A stretch of 58,540 nt of DNA from a bacterium (GCA_024742755.1 JANSXW010000021.1:1-58540), one strand, 5' to 3'. Shown: positions 35,336-45,042, counted from the stretch's first letter. The notes: generated by a model not told the origin, from the sequence alone. Numbers and translations: made by a program.

Positions 35336-37129
35336 ATGAAAAAGACGACTACTGCAATCACCTTGTTCCTATTCGCCCTTTTTTGCGGCAACGCACTTCC
35401 GGCTCAGTCCAACCTCTTTGTTGATACGTCCTACACCGCCTCTGAAATGGTCACCGCTTTCTTCAGCGATGCGGATGTGGCACCTTTTAATGTTACCTAC
35501 ACCGGCGCTCCGGAGGGGATGGCTTTTTTTGATGCAGGCGATACCGACATGGGTATCAATGCCGGGGTATTCCTGTCCACCGGCACTGCAACCGAAGCTG
35601 CCAACCCGGCAAGCTTTAGCGCAACTTTTAGCAATTTATTACAGCCCGGAGATGCTGATTTGCAGGGGTTGTTAGAGCCCGGGATGATGACCTTTGATGC
35701 TTCGGTCCTGGAGTTTGATATCGTGCCCAATACAGACACCATCTGCTTCAACTACATTTTTGGCTCAGAGGAATACCCGGAATTTGTAGGCACTCAATTC
35801 AATGATGTTTTTGCTTTCTTTATAAGCGGCGGGCCGGAGTATGACTCTTTGACCAATATCGCTACCATACCGGACAGCGACCCGGTAGTCCCGGTAGCCA
35901 TTAATAACCTGAATGCGGATTCCAACAGCAGTTTCTATATCCCACAATTTACACTTGATTCGCTCAATGAGTTTAACCTCTTTTATGACTCCTCAGCTAC
36001 AGACCTGGCTTACGATGCCTATACCACTCTACTGCCCGCCAAAGCATACGTCACACCGGGCGAAACCTACCACATCAAAATTGGTATTGCGGATGTTGGG
36101 GATGGGGTCTATGACTCCGGTGTTTTCATTGGGATTACCAGTTTGGGCGGTGATTCCCTGCTCACCCCTACGGCCGATGCTAACCTGATTGTCACAGGTA
36201 ATCAACTCATTGCAGAAAACATATCTTCTTTTGCCAAAGCCTTCGAATGGGACTTTGGCGATGGCACTACCTCCACGGAGCGGCATCCGGAGCCTCACAC
36301 GTACGCAGCGTATGGGACGTACACAGTAGAGCTCAAAGTCCATACCTGGTGCTGTTCCGCCACTTTCGTGGAAACGGTGACGGTGGCCCCGCCTTTGCTC
36401 ACCAATTTTGGCGTCACCCCTGAGTCCGGTTCTTGCCCCGGGGATGCCTTTTCCTTTGAGGACCTCTCGGAAGGCACCGTTGATAGCTGGTCCTGGGCTT
36501 TCCCAGGCGGGCAGCCGGCTACATCTGATGCCCCTAATCCAACCATAACCTACGAGGAGCCTGGCGTATACCCCGTAACGCTCACCGTCACCGATACCTT
36601 CGGGCAGATATCGACCCTTGAAATGGAGGCCGCTGTTGAAATTCAGGCCCTGCCCACCGCTGTTTTCGAAGCCACGGCCAATGAGCTGCAGGTTGCTTTT
36701 CAGAATAATGCAACGCATGCCACTTCCTACCTATGGGATTTTGGCGATGACCAGCAAAGCACCGAGCAGTCGCCCACGCATACCTACGCATCCGAAGGGA
36801 GCTACACCATAACCCTTACGGCCATGAATGACTGTGGGGAGGCTGTTGCGGTGTCACAGGTGAGCGTTATGGCCGTCAGCACCCGGGATTTGCCTGCTAC
36901 GGCTTTTGCGCTATTCCCCAACCCGGTCAAAGACCGCCTGACCATCCGTCCGGCAATGACCGGAGCCTATGACGTGTCTGTTTTCCGCGCCGATGGACAA
37001 TTGCTGCTCCGCCGACAGGGGCTGCAGGGGCAGTCCACCATCCCTACGGAACACTGGAGTGCGGGTGTTTATGTCATTGAACTGACCAATGAGCAGGGCG
37101 CTTTACAACGGCTGGTGAGTAAGCAGTAA
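35336..37129 (+). CDS. T9SS cargo protein: choice-of-anchor-L domain and three PKD domains
   Basis: 597 residues from ATG 35336, which gives the signal peptide MKKTTTAITLFLFALFCGNA. A choice-of-anchor-L domain spans about 30-265, with the hallmarks FNYIFGSEEYPEFVGTQFND and FAFFISG. Three PKD domains follow: one with FEWDFGDGTTSTERHPEPHT, a divergent one with WSWAFPGGQPA, and one with SYLWDFGDDQQSTEQSPTHT. A type A sorting domain starts near FALFPNPVKDRLTI and ends in LVSKQ. It is predicted to sit on the cell surface, where PKD and anchor-L domains often mediate binding. No enzyme motif is visible. Confidence 0.9.
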   Translation: MKKTTTAITLFLFALFCGNALPAQSNLFVDTSYTASEMVTAFFSDADVAPFNVTYTGAPEGMAFFDAGDTDMGINAGVFLSTGTATEAANPASFSATFSNLLQPGDADLQGLLEPGMMTFDASVLEFDIVPNTDTICFNYIFGSEEYPEFVGTQFNDVFAFFISGGPEYDSLTNIATIPDSDPVVPVAINNLNADSNSSFYIPQFTLDSLNEFNLFYDSSATDLAYDAYTTLLPAKAYVTPGETYHIKIGIADVGDGVYDSGVFIGITSLGGDSLLTPTADANLIVTGNQLIAENISSFAKAFEWDFGDGTTSTERHPEPHTYAAYGTYTVELKVHTWCCSATFVETVTVAPPLLTNFGVTPESGSCPGDAFSFEDLSEGTVDSWSWAFPGGQPATSDAPNPTITYEEPGVYPVTLTVTDTFGQISTLEMEAAVEIQALPTAVFEATANELQVAFQNNATHATSYLWDFGDDQQSTEQSPTHTYASEGSYTITLTAMNDCGEAVAVSQVSVMAVSTRDLPATAFALFPNPVKDRLTIRPAMTGAYDVSVFRADGQLLLRRQGLQGQSTIPTEHWSAGVYVIELTNEQGALQRLVSKQ

Positions 37130-37272
37130 AGGGTTTCTGCCGGTAAAATTAAAATAGGGTGTTGGGCAGGTGGGGATTTTCCTTGCCTGCCTAATCTCAC
37201 CCCCTCCGGTGACCATCCTCACTGTAGTTCAGGCTTTTGTCGCTTACTTTTCGGGGAAGAAAAAAATTAGCG

Positions 37273-39216
37273 ATGAAAAAATGGATACTCGCCGGCCTGC
37301 TGCTGGCCACTTTGAATACATTAGGCACTGCCCAAACGGAGGAATGGGTGTGCAAAGATCAGGAAGCCATCACCGCCATGGAACGTGGCGCAGCCGAGCG
37401 GCAGCTGAATTTCCGTTCCTCCGCATTGACCGATGACTACGATATCAAGTACCACCGGCTGGAGTGGAATATCAACCCCAATAACTACTACATTTCCGGT
37501 ACGGTCACGACCTACTTCATGCCCAAGGAGGCCAACTTCGTAGCACTCCACTTCGACCTTGCCAATACCCTGCAGGTCAATAGCGTAGTTTTTCACGGGC
37601 AGGAAGTGGAAACCTACAGCCAAAGCAACAATATGCTGACCATCAACCTCCCCAATTCCCTGGCGATGGCGGAGCTGGACTCGGTAAGCGTTACCTACGA
37701 AGGCGCACCACCATCCAATGGCTTCGGCTCCTTCGCGCAGGCCACCCATAGCGGCAATCCGGTGCTTTGGACCCTTTCCGAGCCCTACGGTGCCCGGGAT
37801 TGGTGGCCCTGCAAGCAAGACCTGAGCGACAAAATTGACAGTATTGATGTGCTGGTTCGTACCCCGGTTGCCTACAAGGTAGCCAGCAATGGTTTGTTGA
37901 AAGAGATCATCGAAGATGGCAATGAGCACATCTACCACTGGAAGCACCGCTATCCCATCCCTGCCTACCTGATTGCCATTGCGGTGACCAACTACGCCGA
38001 GTATTCCGACTTCGTGCCGGTGGAAAATGGGGAACCGATCGAGGTGCTCAATTACGTATTCCCGGAAAACCTGGCAGATGCCCAACAGGCCACCACCGCT
38101 ACGGTGGAAATCATGCAGCTCTTCAATGAGCTCTTCGGGCTCTACCCCTTTGCTGAAGAAAAGTACGGACATGCCCAATTTGGCTGGGGCGGTGGCATGG
38201 AGCACCAAACGATGAGCTTTATGGGCGGCTTTTCCCACCTTTTGCAGGCGCATGAGCTGGCCCACCAATGGTTTGGCGACAAAGTGACCTGTGGAAGCTG
38301 GCAGGACATCTGGCTTAATGAAGGCTTTGCCACCTATCTGGAAGGGCTGACGTATCAGTACGATCTGGGGCCCAATACCTGGGAAAACTGGCTATCCGGC
38401 AAGATTAACCACGTGACGAGCGCGCCCGACGGCTCCGTTTTTGTGTACGACACGAGCAGCGTAAGCCGTATTTTCAGCAGCCGCCTGTCCTACTCCAAAG
38501 GCGCGATGCTTCTGCATATGCTGCGCTGGAAACTGGGCGACGAAGCTTTTTTTCAGGGCGTTCGCAATTACGTGGATGCACCCGAGCTGGCTTTTGGCTA
38601 CGCCAAGTCTGATGACCTCAAGGGCTACCTGGAGGCAGAAAGCGGGCAGGGCCTTACCGAATTCTTTGACGACTGGCTCTACGGGCAGGGCTACCCGTCC
38701 TATCAAATGCGATGGTTCCAGGAAGGGAGCACGCTATACGTCCGCCTGAATCAGCAAACATCCCACGCTTCGGTCGACTTTTTTGAAATGCCGGTCCCGG
38801 TGCGATTTCTGATCAGCGGCGGCATTGACACCACCATCGTCTTCGACCATACTTTTGATGGGCAGCAATTTGCCATCGAAATGCCCGGGAATGTAGGGAT
38901 TGTCTACTTTGATCCCGAGCAGCGTATCGTGAGCCGCAATAATAGCGTGACGCAGGGGCAGTTTACCAATACCGAAGCAGCACTGCTGGAAGCGGTACAG
39001 GTATTCCCCAATCCTGTACAAGACAAGCTCAATCTAAGCCTTCCCGCCGGCACAACCCTTGAACAAGCCCGCCTTTACCACGCTAATGGTCAGTTGCTGG
39101 CGCAATGGGCAGGTGCCGTCCGGCAGCTGGAAATAGGGCAGTGGCCCAATGGTGCTTACACGGTGGAGTTGCAGACGAACTATGGTGTTGTCCGGAGGTT
39201 GGTGGTGAAGCAGTAG
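37273..39216 (+). CDS. M1-family zinc aminopeptidase with T9SS sorting domain
   Basis: 647 residues from ATG 37273 (MKKWILAGLLLATLNTLGTA), with signal peptide. The N-terminal saddle domain (about 50-230) leads into the catalytic domain. This has the GAMEN-like loop GGGMEHQTMSF and the zinc site His327-Glu328-x-x-His331 (HELAHQWFGDKV) with third ligand Glu350 (WLNEGFATYLE). A type A sorting domain (about 570-647) has VQVFPNPVQDKLNLSL. It trims N-terminal residues from peptides, here outside the cell. The order secreted binding protein then secreted peptidase suggests extracellular protein use. Confidence 0.95.
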   Translation: MKKWILAGLLLATLNTLGTAQTEEWVCKDQEAITAMERGAAERQLNFRSSALTDDYDIKYHRLEWNINPNNYYISGTVTTYFMPKEANFVALHFDLANTLQVNSVVFHGQEVETYSQSNNMLTINLPNSLAMAELDSVSVTYEGAPPSNGFGSFAQATHSGNPVLWTLSEPYGARDWWPCKQDLSDKIDSIDVLVRTPVAYKVASNGLLKEIIEDGNEHIYHWKHRYPIPAYLIAIAVTNYAEYSDFVPVENGEPIEVLNYVFPENLADAQQATTATVEIMQLFNELFGLYPFAEEKYGHAQFGWGGGMEHQTMSFMGGFSHLLQAHELAHQWFGDKVTCGSWQDIWLNEGFATYLEGLTYQYDLGPNTWENWLSGKINHVTSAPDGSVFVYDTSSVSRIFSSRLSYSKGAMLLHMLRWKLGDEAFFQGVRNYVDAPELAFGYAKSDDLKGYLEAESGQGLTEFFDDWLYGQGYPSYQMRWFQEGSTLYVRLNQQTSHASVDFFEMPVPVRFLISGGIDTTIVFDHTFDGQQFAIEMPGNVGIVYFDPEQRIVSRNNSVTQGQFTNTEAALLEAVQVFPNPVQDKLNLSLPAGTTLEQARLYHANGQLLAQWAGAVRQLEIGQWPNGAYTVELQTNYGVVRRLVVKQ

Positions 39217-39240
39217 GGGGGGCTGGTTATTTCCAGACAA

Positions 39241-39288
39241 GCTGGGGCAGAGCGCCAGGGTATTACCAGGCTTAAGCTCTACCCCAGC
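39241..39288. terminator. Inverted repeat between convergent genes
   Basis: GCTGGGGCAGAGC (39241-39253) pairs with GCTCTACCCCAGC (39276-39288), with one mismatch, and CCAGG...CCAGG lies inside. It sits where the aminopeptidase (+) and Uma2 (-) genes converge. No T run follows, so terminator activity is uncertain. Confidence 0.45.
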
Positions 39289-39362
39289 AGTCTTGGCAAG
39301 TGCCGGGGCATTCACCCAGTGTGCTTTATGTCAAAGTCAGTACCTAAGCCGAATGCCCACGG

Positions 39363-39938
39363 CTATCCCCACACCACCCCCTCATAAACAGCTGACAGTG
39401 GGATTTCAAGATTTAGGGCCTCAATAGCGAGGGTTTTGTCTAATCCGGTAGTCCGGGTAATTTTCCAAAGGTCGCCGATGCGGTTATAGGTTTCGATGCT
39501 TGGTGAATACTGGTCGATGAGAATGTAAGCCTTCAAGGTGGGGATTTGGCGGTAGAAGAAGAATTTATCCCCCCGGTCATAGCACTCTGTGGATGCAGAC
39601 AGGACTTCCACGATAATGGTTGGGTTAATAATGGCATCTTTATGTTGCGGTGCACGCTGCAGTGGTCCGCAAATGGCCATGGCATCCGGATATAAATACT
39701 TATTGAAACTGGCAATGTGAAGTTTGACCTCGACATTGATGGCTCTGCAGGGCTTTTGATGACCGCAGAGTCCCAATTTGAGTTCGCCAAAAATATTGCC
39801 GCTAATCAATCCGTGTTCAATGGTGCCGCCTGCTATAGCGACTGCAGTCCCATCGTGGTACTCATACTTTATCCCGGATTCCTGCTCTAAAGACAAATAA
39901 GCTTCTAACGAAAAGTCTCCAGGTGGTTTTGCTGCCAT
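39363..39938 (-). CDS. Uma2-family (DUF820) PD-(D/E)XK nuclease-like protein
   Basis: 191 residues. The Uma2 signature is present: YLSLEQESGIKYEYHDGTAV, the GTIEHGLISGNIFGEL helix, YLYPDAMAICG (PD of the active-site motif), PTIIVEVLSAST (the ExK-like strand, EVLS) and DKFFFYRQIPTLKAYILID. The fold is that of restriction endonuclease-like enzymes, but no biological role is settled. Members are numerous in Cyanobacteria and some Bacteroidota and spread horizontally. There is no partner gene nearby. Confidence 0.88.
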   Translation of the reverse strand: MAAKPPGDFSLEAYLSLEQESGIKYEYHDGTAVAIAGGTIEHGLISGNIFGELKLGLCGHQKPCRAINVEVKLHIASFNKYLYPDAMAICGPLQRAPQHKDAIINPTIIVEVLSASTECYDRGDKFFFYRQIPTLKAYILIDQYSPSIETYNRIGDLWKITRTTGLDKTLAIEALNLEIPLSAVYEGVVWG

Positions 39939-40039
39939 GGTTTTGTGTTAAATAAAAGACCATAAAATACATAAATCCAGAGCCAAAGCCGCGTTTTTCC
40001 AAAGCCTTTCGTTCTAGCTATGCAATCAAACGCCTTGCC

Positions 40040-40570
40040 ATGAAAATCACCCATTGGGCCGGCTTGCTGCTGGCCGTAACGTTTTTAGCTGGCTGTTACA
40101 CGGAGCCGGTAGAGATTCCGGAAGAAACAGTCGGGCTGGCGCCTGTCTATTCTGATGGCGACTGGAAGATTATTGAGAGCCAACCCCCACAGCCCATCAT
40201 TGAGCTCAACAAAATTTATTACAAAGACAGCCTCATCTTCGTAGGGGAAGCCCAAAAAGGCATCCACGTCATCGATAACCGCAATCCGGCAGAACCGGAG
40301 CGCATTGCCTTCATCAGCATTCAGGGCAACTCCGATATTTCCATCAAGGGCAATCTGCTCTATGCCAACAATCTTACTGACCTGGTGGTCCTGAATATCA
40401 GTGACATCAACAACGTGGAACTGGTGAGCCGGGTAGAAGGGGCTTTCCCGCAGAGCGGCGCAACCCTGCCCCAGGGCTATTTTGGTTTCTTTGAATGCCC
40501 GGACCCTGCCCTCGGTACCATCGTGGGCTGGACCGAAAAGACCCTCCAATCGCCGGAATGCTGGCGTTAA
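40040..40570 (+). CDS. LVIVD-repeat lipoprotein (first of two)
   Basis: 176 residues. Lipobox LAGC places an acylated Cys at residue 19 (VTFLAGCYTEPVEIPEE). The mature protein has beta-propeller-like LVIVD repeats: GIHVIDNRNPAEPERIAFIS and DLVVLNISDINNVELVSRV. Only two to three repeats are present, too few for a closed propeller. The protein ends with a Cys-containing tail (CPDPALGTIVGWTEK). It lies 20 nt before a longer paralogue, suggesting tandem duplication. It is probably outer-membrane attached; ligand unknown. Confidence 0.8.
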   Translation: MKITHWAGLLLAVTFLAGCYTEPVEIPEETVGLAPVYSDGDWKIIESQPPQPIIELNKIYYKDSLIFVGEAQKGIHVIDNRNPAEPERIAFISIQGNSDISIKGNLLYANNLTDLVVLNISDINNVELVSRVEGAFPQSGATLPQGYFGFFECPDPALGTIVGWTEKTLQSPECWR

Positions 40571-40590
40571 TCTCAAAACGGAATGCTATT

Positions 40591-41355
40591 ATGACTAAGA
40601 TATCCACTTTTCTCCTTGCCTTACTTGTCTTCTTTGTACTGAGCTGCGCAGAGGATAGCGCCGATATAAGTGCGGCTGCTTCCAGCGGTACAGGCGTGGG
40701 CGGTTCACTGGCCCGTTTTACCATCCTTGGCGATTACCTGTACACGGTAGACAATACGACACTGGCTACTTTTGATATCAGTGCCCCGGAGGCACCCGAA
40801 AAGATAGACGAGACGGTCGTCACCCAGGGCGTCGAGACCATCTTCCCGCTCAAAGACCACTTGCTGCTGGGAACCCAAAACGGGATGTACATCTATCGGG
40901 TAAGCGACAATGGGCTGCCGGCTTATGTGTCTGAATACCAGCACGTGGTCAGTTGCGATCCGGTGGTAGCCAATCAGGATTACGCTTACGTAACCCTGCG
41001 CGTATCCGAGTGCCGGGAGGCAGCAGCTGGCGCAGCCAATACGCTGGATGTGATCGACATCAGCAATATCGAAAGCCCCAACCTGGTCAACTCCCTTTCC
41101 CTGGATGGCCCCTACGGATTAGGGCTGGATGGGAATGTCCTTTTTGTGTGTGAAGGGTCTAACGGGCTCCGTGTTTTCAACCTTGATGACCCGGAGTCAC
41201 CACAGGAAATCCGTTACCTGAATGACATCAATGCGATAGACGTGATCCCGTTGAGAGGGACTTTGCTGGTCGTCGGGCCAGACGCGCTTATCCAATTGGA
41301 CTACACCGATATCAATAATATTCAGGTGATTTCTGAAATGTCAATTGGCGCGTAA
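40591..41355 (+). CDS. LVIVD-repeat lipoprotein (second of two)
   Basis: 254 residues from ATG 40591 (MTKISTFLLALLVFFVLSC); the upstream extension overlaps the previous gene and was dropped. Lipobox VLSC. At least four LVIVD-type repeats are visible: TLATFDISAPEAPEKIDETV, GMYIYRVSDNGLPAYVSEY, LDVIDISNIESPNLVNSL and LRVFNLDDPESPQEIRYL. It is a paralogue of the gene before it. Its stop codon abuts the ATG of the next gene (41356), so the three form one operon. The role is unknown; this kind of repeat protein is usually surface or periplasmic. Confidence 0.82.
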   Translation: MTKISTFLLALLVFFVLSCAEDSADISAAASSGTGVGGSLARFTILGDYLYTVDNTTLATFDISAPEAPEKIDETVVTQGVETIFPLKDHLLLGTQNGMYIYRVSDNGLPAYVSEYQHVVSCDPVVANQDYAYVTLRVSECREAAAGAANTLDVIDISNIESPNLVNSLSLDGPYGLGLDGNVLFVCEGSNGLRVFNLDDPESPQEIRYLNDINAIDVIPLRGTLLVVGPDALIQLDYTDINNIQVISEMSIGA

Positions 41356-42027
41356 ATGAAGCATGCTGCAGTAATTGCCCTGTTGCTCCTTGGCATTACC
41401 GGGGTTCTGAGCGCCCAGCCAGTAGCTTCGGCTCCTAAGTTGACCGTCAAACTTGGCGCACTGAGCCTGGCCGACCCTGTCTTGCCCTCCTTTAATTTGG
41501 CTGGGGAGTTTCAGATCAGTGGGCCCTGGTACGGGCAGATGGAGGCGGGCCTGATCCTTAACCTCAAGGATCAGGTAAATGGGCTGACTACTAACGACAA
41601 AAGTGGTTTCCGGTTAAGGCCTGCCGTTCGTTTCTATTATCAAGAGCAGCGTAACCGGTATTTTTTGGAATTTTTGCTGGTATACCGGCAGGTATCGATG
41701 GATATAGATGGCGAGTTTTTTATTACCCCACCAAACGAGCTTTCCTATAACCGATTGGTCAATTATGCTGTGGATAGCCGAAAATTATCAGCCTTCCTCA
41801 ACGTCGGCCTTTTTGACTACAGCTTTAATGAGCGCCTGTTAGTTGAGTTGGGCATGGGGCTGGGCTTATTCGGGCAGGACAACTCCTTCAGCAACATACC
41901 TGATTATGGTTCCCTTCGGCGGACCAGCATCTTCAGTGGTGCCTATGATCCGGATTATGCAATCAATGCAGCCGATATCCGGGTCACAGGCATGCTGTAT
42001 CTGAATATTGGGTACGTTCTTTTCTGA
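41356..42027 (+). CDS. Outer-membrane beta-barrel protein of unknown function
   Basis: 223 residues with signal peptide MKHAAVIALLLLGITGVLSA. The mature chain is alternating beta strands with aromatic girdles (FRLRPAVRFYYQEQRNRYFL, FLLVYRQVSMDIDGEFFI, LNVGLFDYSFNERLLVELGM) and ends MLYLNIGYVLF with a C-terminal Phe, as in outer-membrane barrels. It resembles the small eight- to ten-strand barrel families of Bacteroidota (DUF3575-like). It starts on the base after the preceding lipoprotein stop, so the two are probably coupled. Confidence 0.78.
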   Translation: MKHAAVIALLLLGITGVLSAQPVASAPKLTVKLGALSLADPVLPSFNLAGEFQISGPWYGQMEAGLILNLKDQVNGLTTNDKSGFRLRPAVRFYYQEQRNRYFLEFLLVYRQVSMDIDGEFFITPPNELSYNRLVNYAVDSRKLSAFLNVGLFDYSFNERLLVELGMGLGLFGQDNSFSNIPDYGSLRRTSIFSGAYDPDYAINAADIRVTGMLYLNIGYVLF

Positions 42028-42032
42028 CAAGG

Positions 42033-42893
42033 TCATGGACGCTCTTCCTTCCAGTCCGCTTGTTTTTTCCGGATGGTTGTCCCGTACCGGGCATCAAAGC
42101 CGTCGTCCGCCAGCTTCAGCGCTTCCGAGGTGGCTTCAAGAGCCGCCTGATAGGCTTCCTGTTTGGCATTAATGCGGGCGAGGAGCCAGTAGCCTTCTGC
42201 GGTTGGCTTGTGGTCTACTGATTTTTGTGCATAAGTTCGGGCCGGATTTACAGCCCCCGACCAAAAGAGGAAATCTGCCGCCTGAAGATAGACTTCCCAT
42301 TCCCCTTCATCAGGCGTGGCGGCCAGCGCTTCTTCTATTTCTGCGATGGCCCGGTCCATGGTTTCTACCTTGACAGGCAGGTAGAGCCGGAGCTTTTCCC
42401 AACTGAGCAGAATGTAGCCGTTCTCAATATTTTGCCGGACGATCTCGTACTGCAGGATTTCCTGATGGCGGGTGCGTGCAAATTTAGGGCGGATGTCCAC
42501 CCTGAGCGCATCCTGTTCAGGTTGATAGCCATTGGTGCCACGCAGGGACGTATTCCTGTTGAAAATGACCGTCCAGGTGCTGTCTTTTCTGGGAAGGGCC
42601 AGCAATGCATATTTCCCGGCCTTCAGGGGTTGGCCATTGATCCTGACATCGGTACTGAAGCCAATTGTGGTTGCGGCATTCGCCCCGGCGCGCCAGAGTG
42701 TGTCATAAGGGACGAGTCCGCCCCAGATTTCCCGGTCCAGCACAGAAGGCGCACTGTAGTCTACAGAAATATGAGTGTAACCTATGGTAAGGGCTGTGCT
42801 TGCAGCCGGGCTTTTCAGGGGCAGGTCCACCGATTGGGCGGAGGCCAGCGTTTGCAGCAGCAGCAGGAACAGGAATAAAAACTGAATTCGCAT
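42033..42893 (-). CDS. DUF2911-domain secreted protein with TPR-like tail
   Basis: 286 residues. Signal peptide MRIQFLFLFLLLLQTLASA. The DUF2911 core (about 25-175) has YTHISVDYSAPSVLDREIWG, LVPYDTLWRAGANAATTIGF, LKAGKYALLALPRKDSTW and LSWEKLRLYLPVKVE. The C-terminal helical part (about 190-286) looks like one or two TPR units (EEALAATPDEGEWEVYLQAA, NAKQEAYQAALEATSEALKL). The protein is periplasmic or surface-located and its biochemical role is unknown. The leader before its ATG is identical to that of eno (AAAACCAACCAAC). Confidence 0.88.
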   Translation of the reverse strand: MRIQFLFLFLLLLQTLASAQSVDLPLKSPAASTALTIGYTHISVDYSAPSVLDREIWGGLVPYDTLWRAGANAATTIGFSTDVRINGQPLKAGKYALLALPRKDSTWTVIFNRNTSLRGTNGYQPEQDALRVDIRPKFARTRHQEILQYEIVRQNIENGYILLSWEKLRLYLPVKVETMDRAIAEIEEALAATPDEGEWEVYLQAADFLFWSGAVNPARTYAQKSVDHKPTAEGYWLLARINAKQEAYQAALEATSEALKLADDGFDARYGTTIRKKQADWKEERP

Positions 42894-42985
42894 GTTGGTT
42901 GGTTTTGTGTAGCTCAGGCCATTGATGATGCAATGCCTGTAATGGAAAACGAAGCCGGGAAAGGGTTTGTTTTACCGGCTGCAGA

Positions 42986-43018
42986 TTGAAAACATTATAA
43001 AAAAATCTATTAGTTTTG
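42986..43018 (+). promoter_or_regulatory. Promoter of the TPR-PD40-OmpA gene
   Basis: TTG (42986-42988), a 22-nt spacer and TAGTTTTG (43011-43018) match the Bacteroidota consensus. Transcription should begin near 43025, 44 nt before the ATG at 43069, which also supports that start. Confidence 0.55.
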
Positions 43019-43068
43019 GGCTGATTTCAGCCGTGAGGCCTGCTGTACTATTCCAAAAACTGATTCCA

Positions 43069-45042
43069 ATGGCACGTATCTTCTTCGGGCTGTTCCTTAT
43101 TTGCTGTTTCTTTACGACTGCCGCCCAGGTAGTGGACCCGGGTGATGCAGTGGATTTTTACAAAACCGGGGAAGAAGCCTTGCTGGCCGGGAAAGAGGAA
43201 CAGGCCATCCGCTTTTTCAGGAAAGCGGTAAAGGCAAAGCCCGATTTTAATGCCGCCAGACGCGGCCTGGCCCTCTGCCTGGAGCTGCAACGGGATTATG
43301 AAGGTGCAGCACAAGAGTACAAACAGATTCTTGACCGGGACTCCCTCTTTTCGCGCGCCATGTACTTCCAGGCCGGAGAAGCGTTTTACAAAGCTGGCAA
43401 ACCGGAGGAAGCCCTCGGGTACTTTTCTCAGTATGAAGCGCTTCAGAAATGGGGCGTTGATACTTTTAGCCTCAACACGGAACGGGAGCTTGAAATAGAG
43501 GAGGAATACCTGCGGCGGTTGCCAGGTAATATACGTGCCTGCGAGGTCTCCCTCGATTCCATCAAATTTATCAACATCACGACCGTCGAGCCGCTCGGGG
43601 GGCAAGTCAATACCAAAGCGGACGATTATTTCCCTTTTCTGACCAATGACCAGAAGCTGCTGTATTTTACCCGTAAGACAGATAAGGGGGACGAAGACCT
43701 CTATGAAAGCGAATTCACGAACGGGCAGTGGTCCAGAGGGCGCCCTGTCCGTGACCTGAATACGAGCAAGGACGAGGGCATGAGCACCTTTGTACGGGAT
43801 GGGCGAGTCTTGTTTTACACCGTTTGCGGCCGGGAAGGCGTGCTCGGTGGTTGCGACATTTGGCAGGTGGAAATGGACCAAAACCGGGAGGTAACTGGCA
43901 TGGCGCCTTTGGATGGTTTTGCCAATTCCGGAGGGTGGGAATCGCAGGCGGCGATCAGCTGTGACGGACAGACCCTTTATTTTGCCAGCAACCGCCCCGG
44001 TGGAGTGGGCGGCACGGACCTGTATGTCTGCGAGCGGCAACCGGATGGTTCGTGGGGAGAGGCCGTCAACCTGGGAGCAGGCATCAACTCGAAACTGGAC
44101 GAAGAAGCCCCCTTCATCACCAACGATGGGCAGACCCTGTACTTCTCCTCCAATGGCCATCCCGGAATGGGCGATCAGGATATTTTCATGAGCTGGAAGG
44201 ACAACGACGGCGAGTGGTCGGTGCCCATCAACCTGGGGCCACCGGTCAATTCTGCCTTCCGGGAACTGGGCTTTTTCCTGACCGCCGACGGGCAGACCGG
44301 CTATTTTGCCTCCGACCGCCCGGAGGAAAGTGCCGGCGGGCTGGATATCTTCCGCTTCCGGCTGGATACCCAGCTGTACAGCCGTCCGATTACCTTTGTG
44401 GAAGGGTTGGTCATCGACAGTTCTTTGGAGATGACGGTAAGCGCTACGGTTTCCATTGAAGGGCGGCAGGACATTCAGGTGGGGCGGGACGGGCGCTTTT
44501 TCCTTTGTGTCCCTGCTGGTGATACCTTATTTGCAAAAGTCAGCAAAAAGTTTTTCCATCCCTACGAAAATGCCTTTATCATCCCACGGTGGAACAACCG
44601 TCAGTTCTATACCATTGAGCTGCTGCTCCATTCCACCTTCGATATGCCTGATGCTGCTCCGGCCATTGAGCAGGATACGCTGCCGGCCATAGCCGAGCCA
44701 CTGCCGCGTAAGAAATTTGTAGAGTACACCCATACCGTTTTCTTCCCCTTCGATGAGGACAAAATGGAAATAGAAGAGCGGGAAAAACTGCTGGCTTTTC
44801 TGAAACCGCTGCAGAAAAAAGATGCTCAGGATATTCGTATCGTCGGGTTCTCCGATGACATCGGTACAGATGACTACAACCTCCGGCTCTCCGAAGAACG
44901 TGCCAAACAGATTGCACTGGTCATCATGGACAACGGGCTGGAGGTAGACCATATCTACATGGAGGGCAAAGGGGAGGTCAAAGACGAGACCACTAAAGCC
45001 CTCAACCGCCGGGTGGAAGTCAAAATCAGAGTGCTGGAATAG
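43069..45042 (+). CDS. TPR, PD40-propeller and OmpA-domain envelope protein
   Basis: 657 residues from ATG 43069 (MARIFFGLFLICCFFTTAAQ). TPR repeats (about 25-120) have QAIRFFRKAVKAKPDFNAAR and YYFQAGEAFYKAGKPEEAL-like text. WD40-like PD40 repeats (about 165-440) include NDQKLLYFTRKTDKGDEDLY, SCDGQTLYFASNRPGGVGG and NDGQTLYFSSNGHPGMGDQD. A small beta domain follows (about 455-520), then OmpA/MotB (about 545-657) with FFPFDEDKMEIEEREKL and NRRVEVKIRVLE. The layout matches PorE/PorW-region and gliding-associated OmpA proteins of Bacteroidota, so a link to T9SS or peptidoglycan anchoring is plausible but not shown. Confidence 0.88.
   Translation: MARIFFGLFLICCFFTTAAQVVDPGDAVDFYKTGEEALLAGKEEQAIRFFRKAVKAKPDFNAARRGLALCLELQRDYEGAAQEYKQILDRDSLFSRAMYFQAGEAFYKAGKPEEALGYFSQYEALQKWGVDTFSLNTERELEIEEEYLRRLPGNIRACEVSLDSIKFINITTVEPLGGQVNTKADDYFPFLTNDQKLLYFTRKTDKGDEDLYESEFTNGQWSRGRPVRDLNTSKDEGMSTFVRDGRVLFYTVCGREGVLGGCDIWQVEMDQNREVTGMAPLDGFANSGGWESQAAISCDGQTLYFASNRPGGVGGTDLYVCERQPDGSWGEAVNLGAGINSKLDEEAPFITNDGQTLYFSSNGHPGMGDQDIFMSWKDNDGEWSVPINLGPPVNSAFRELGFFLTADGQTGYFASDRPEESAGGLDIFRFRLDTQLYSRPITFVEGLVIDSSLEMTVSATVSIEGRQDIQVGRDGRFFLCVPAGDTLFAKVSKKFFHPYENAFIIPRWNNRQFYTIELLLHSTFDMPDAAPAIEQDTLPAIAEPLPRKKFVEYTHTVFFPFDEDKMEIEEREKLLAFLKPLQKKDAQDIRIVGFSDDIGTDDYNLRLSEERAKQIALVIMDNGLEVDHIYMEGKGEVKDETTKALNRRVEVKIRVLE

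Noticed and set aside
37161..37191. Terminator between the PKD protein and the M1 aminopeptidase genes
   Set aside because: A GGCAGG/CCTGCC stem exists but has no T run and the loop pairs poorly, so it was not listed.
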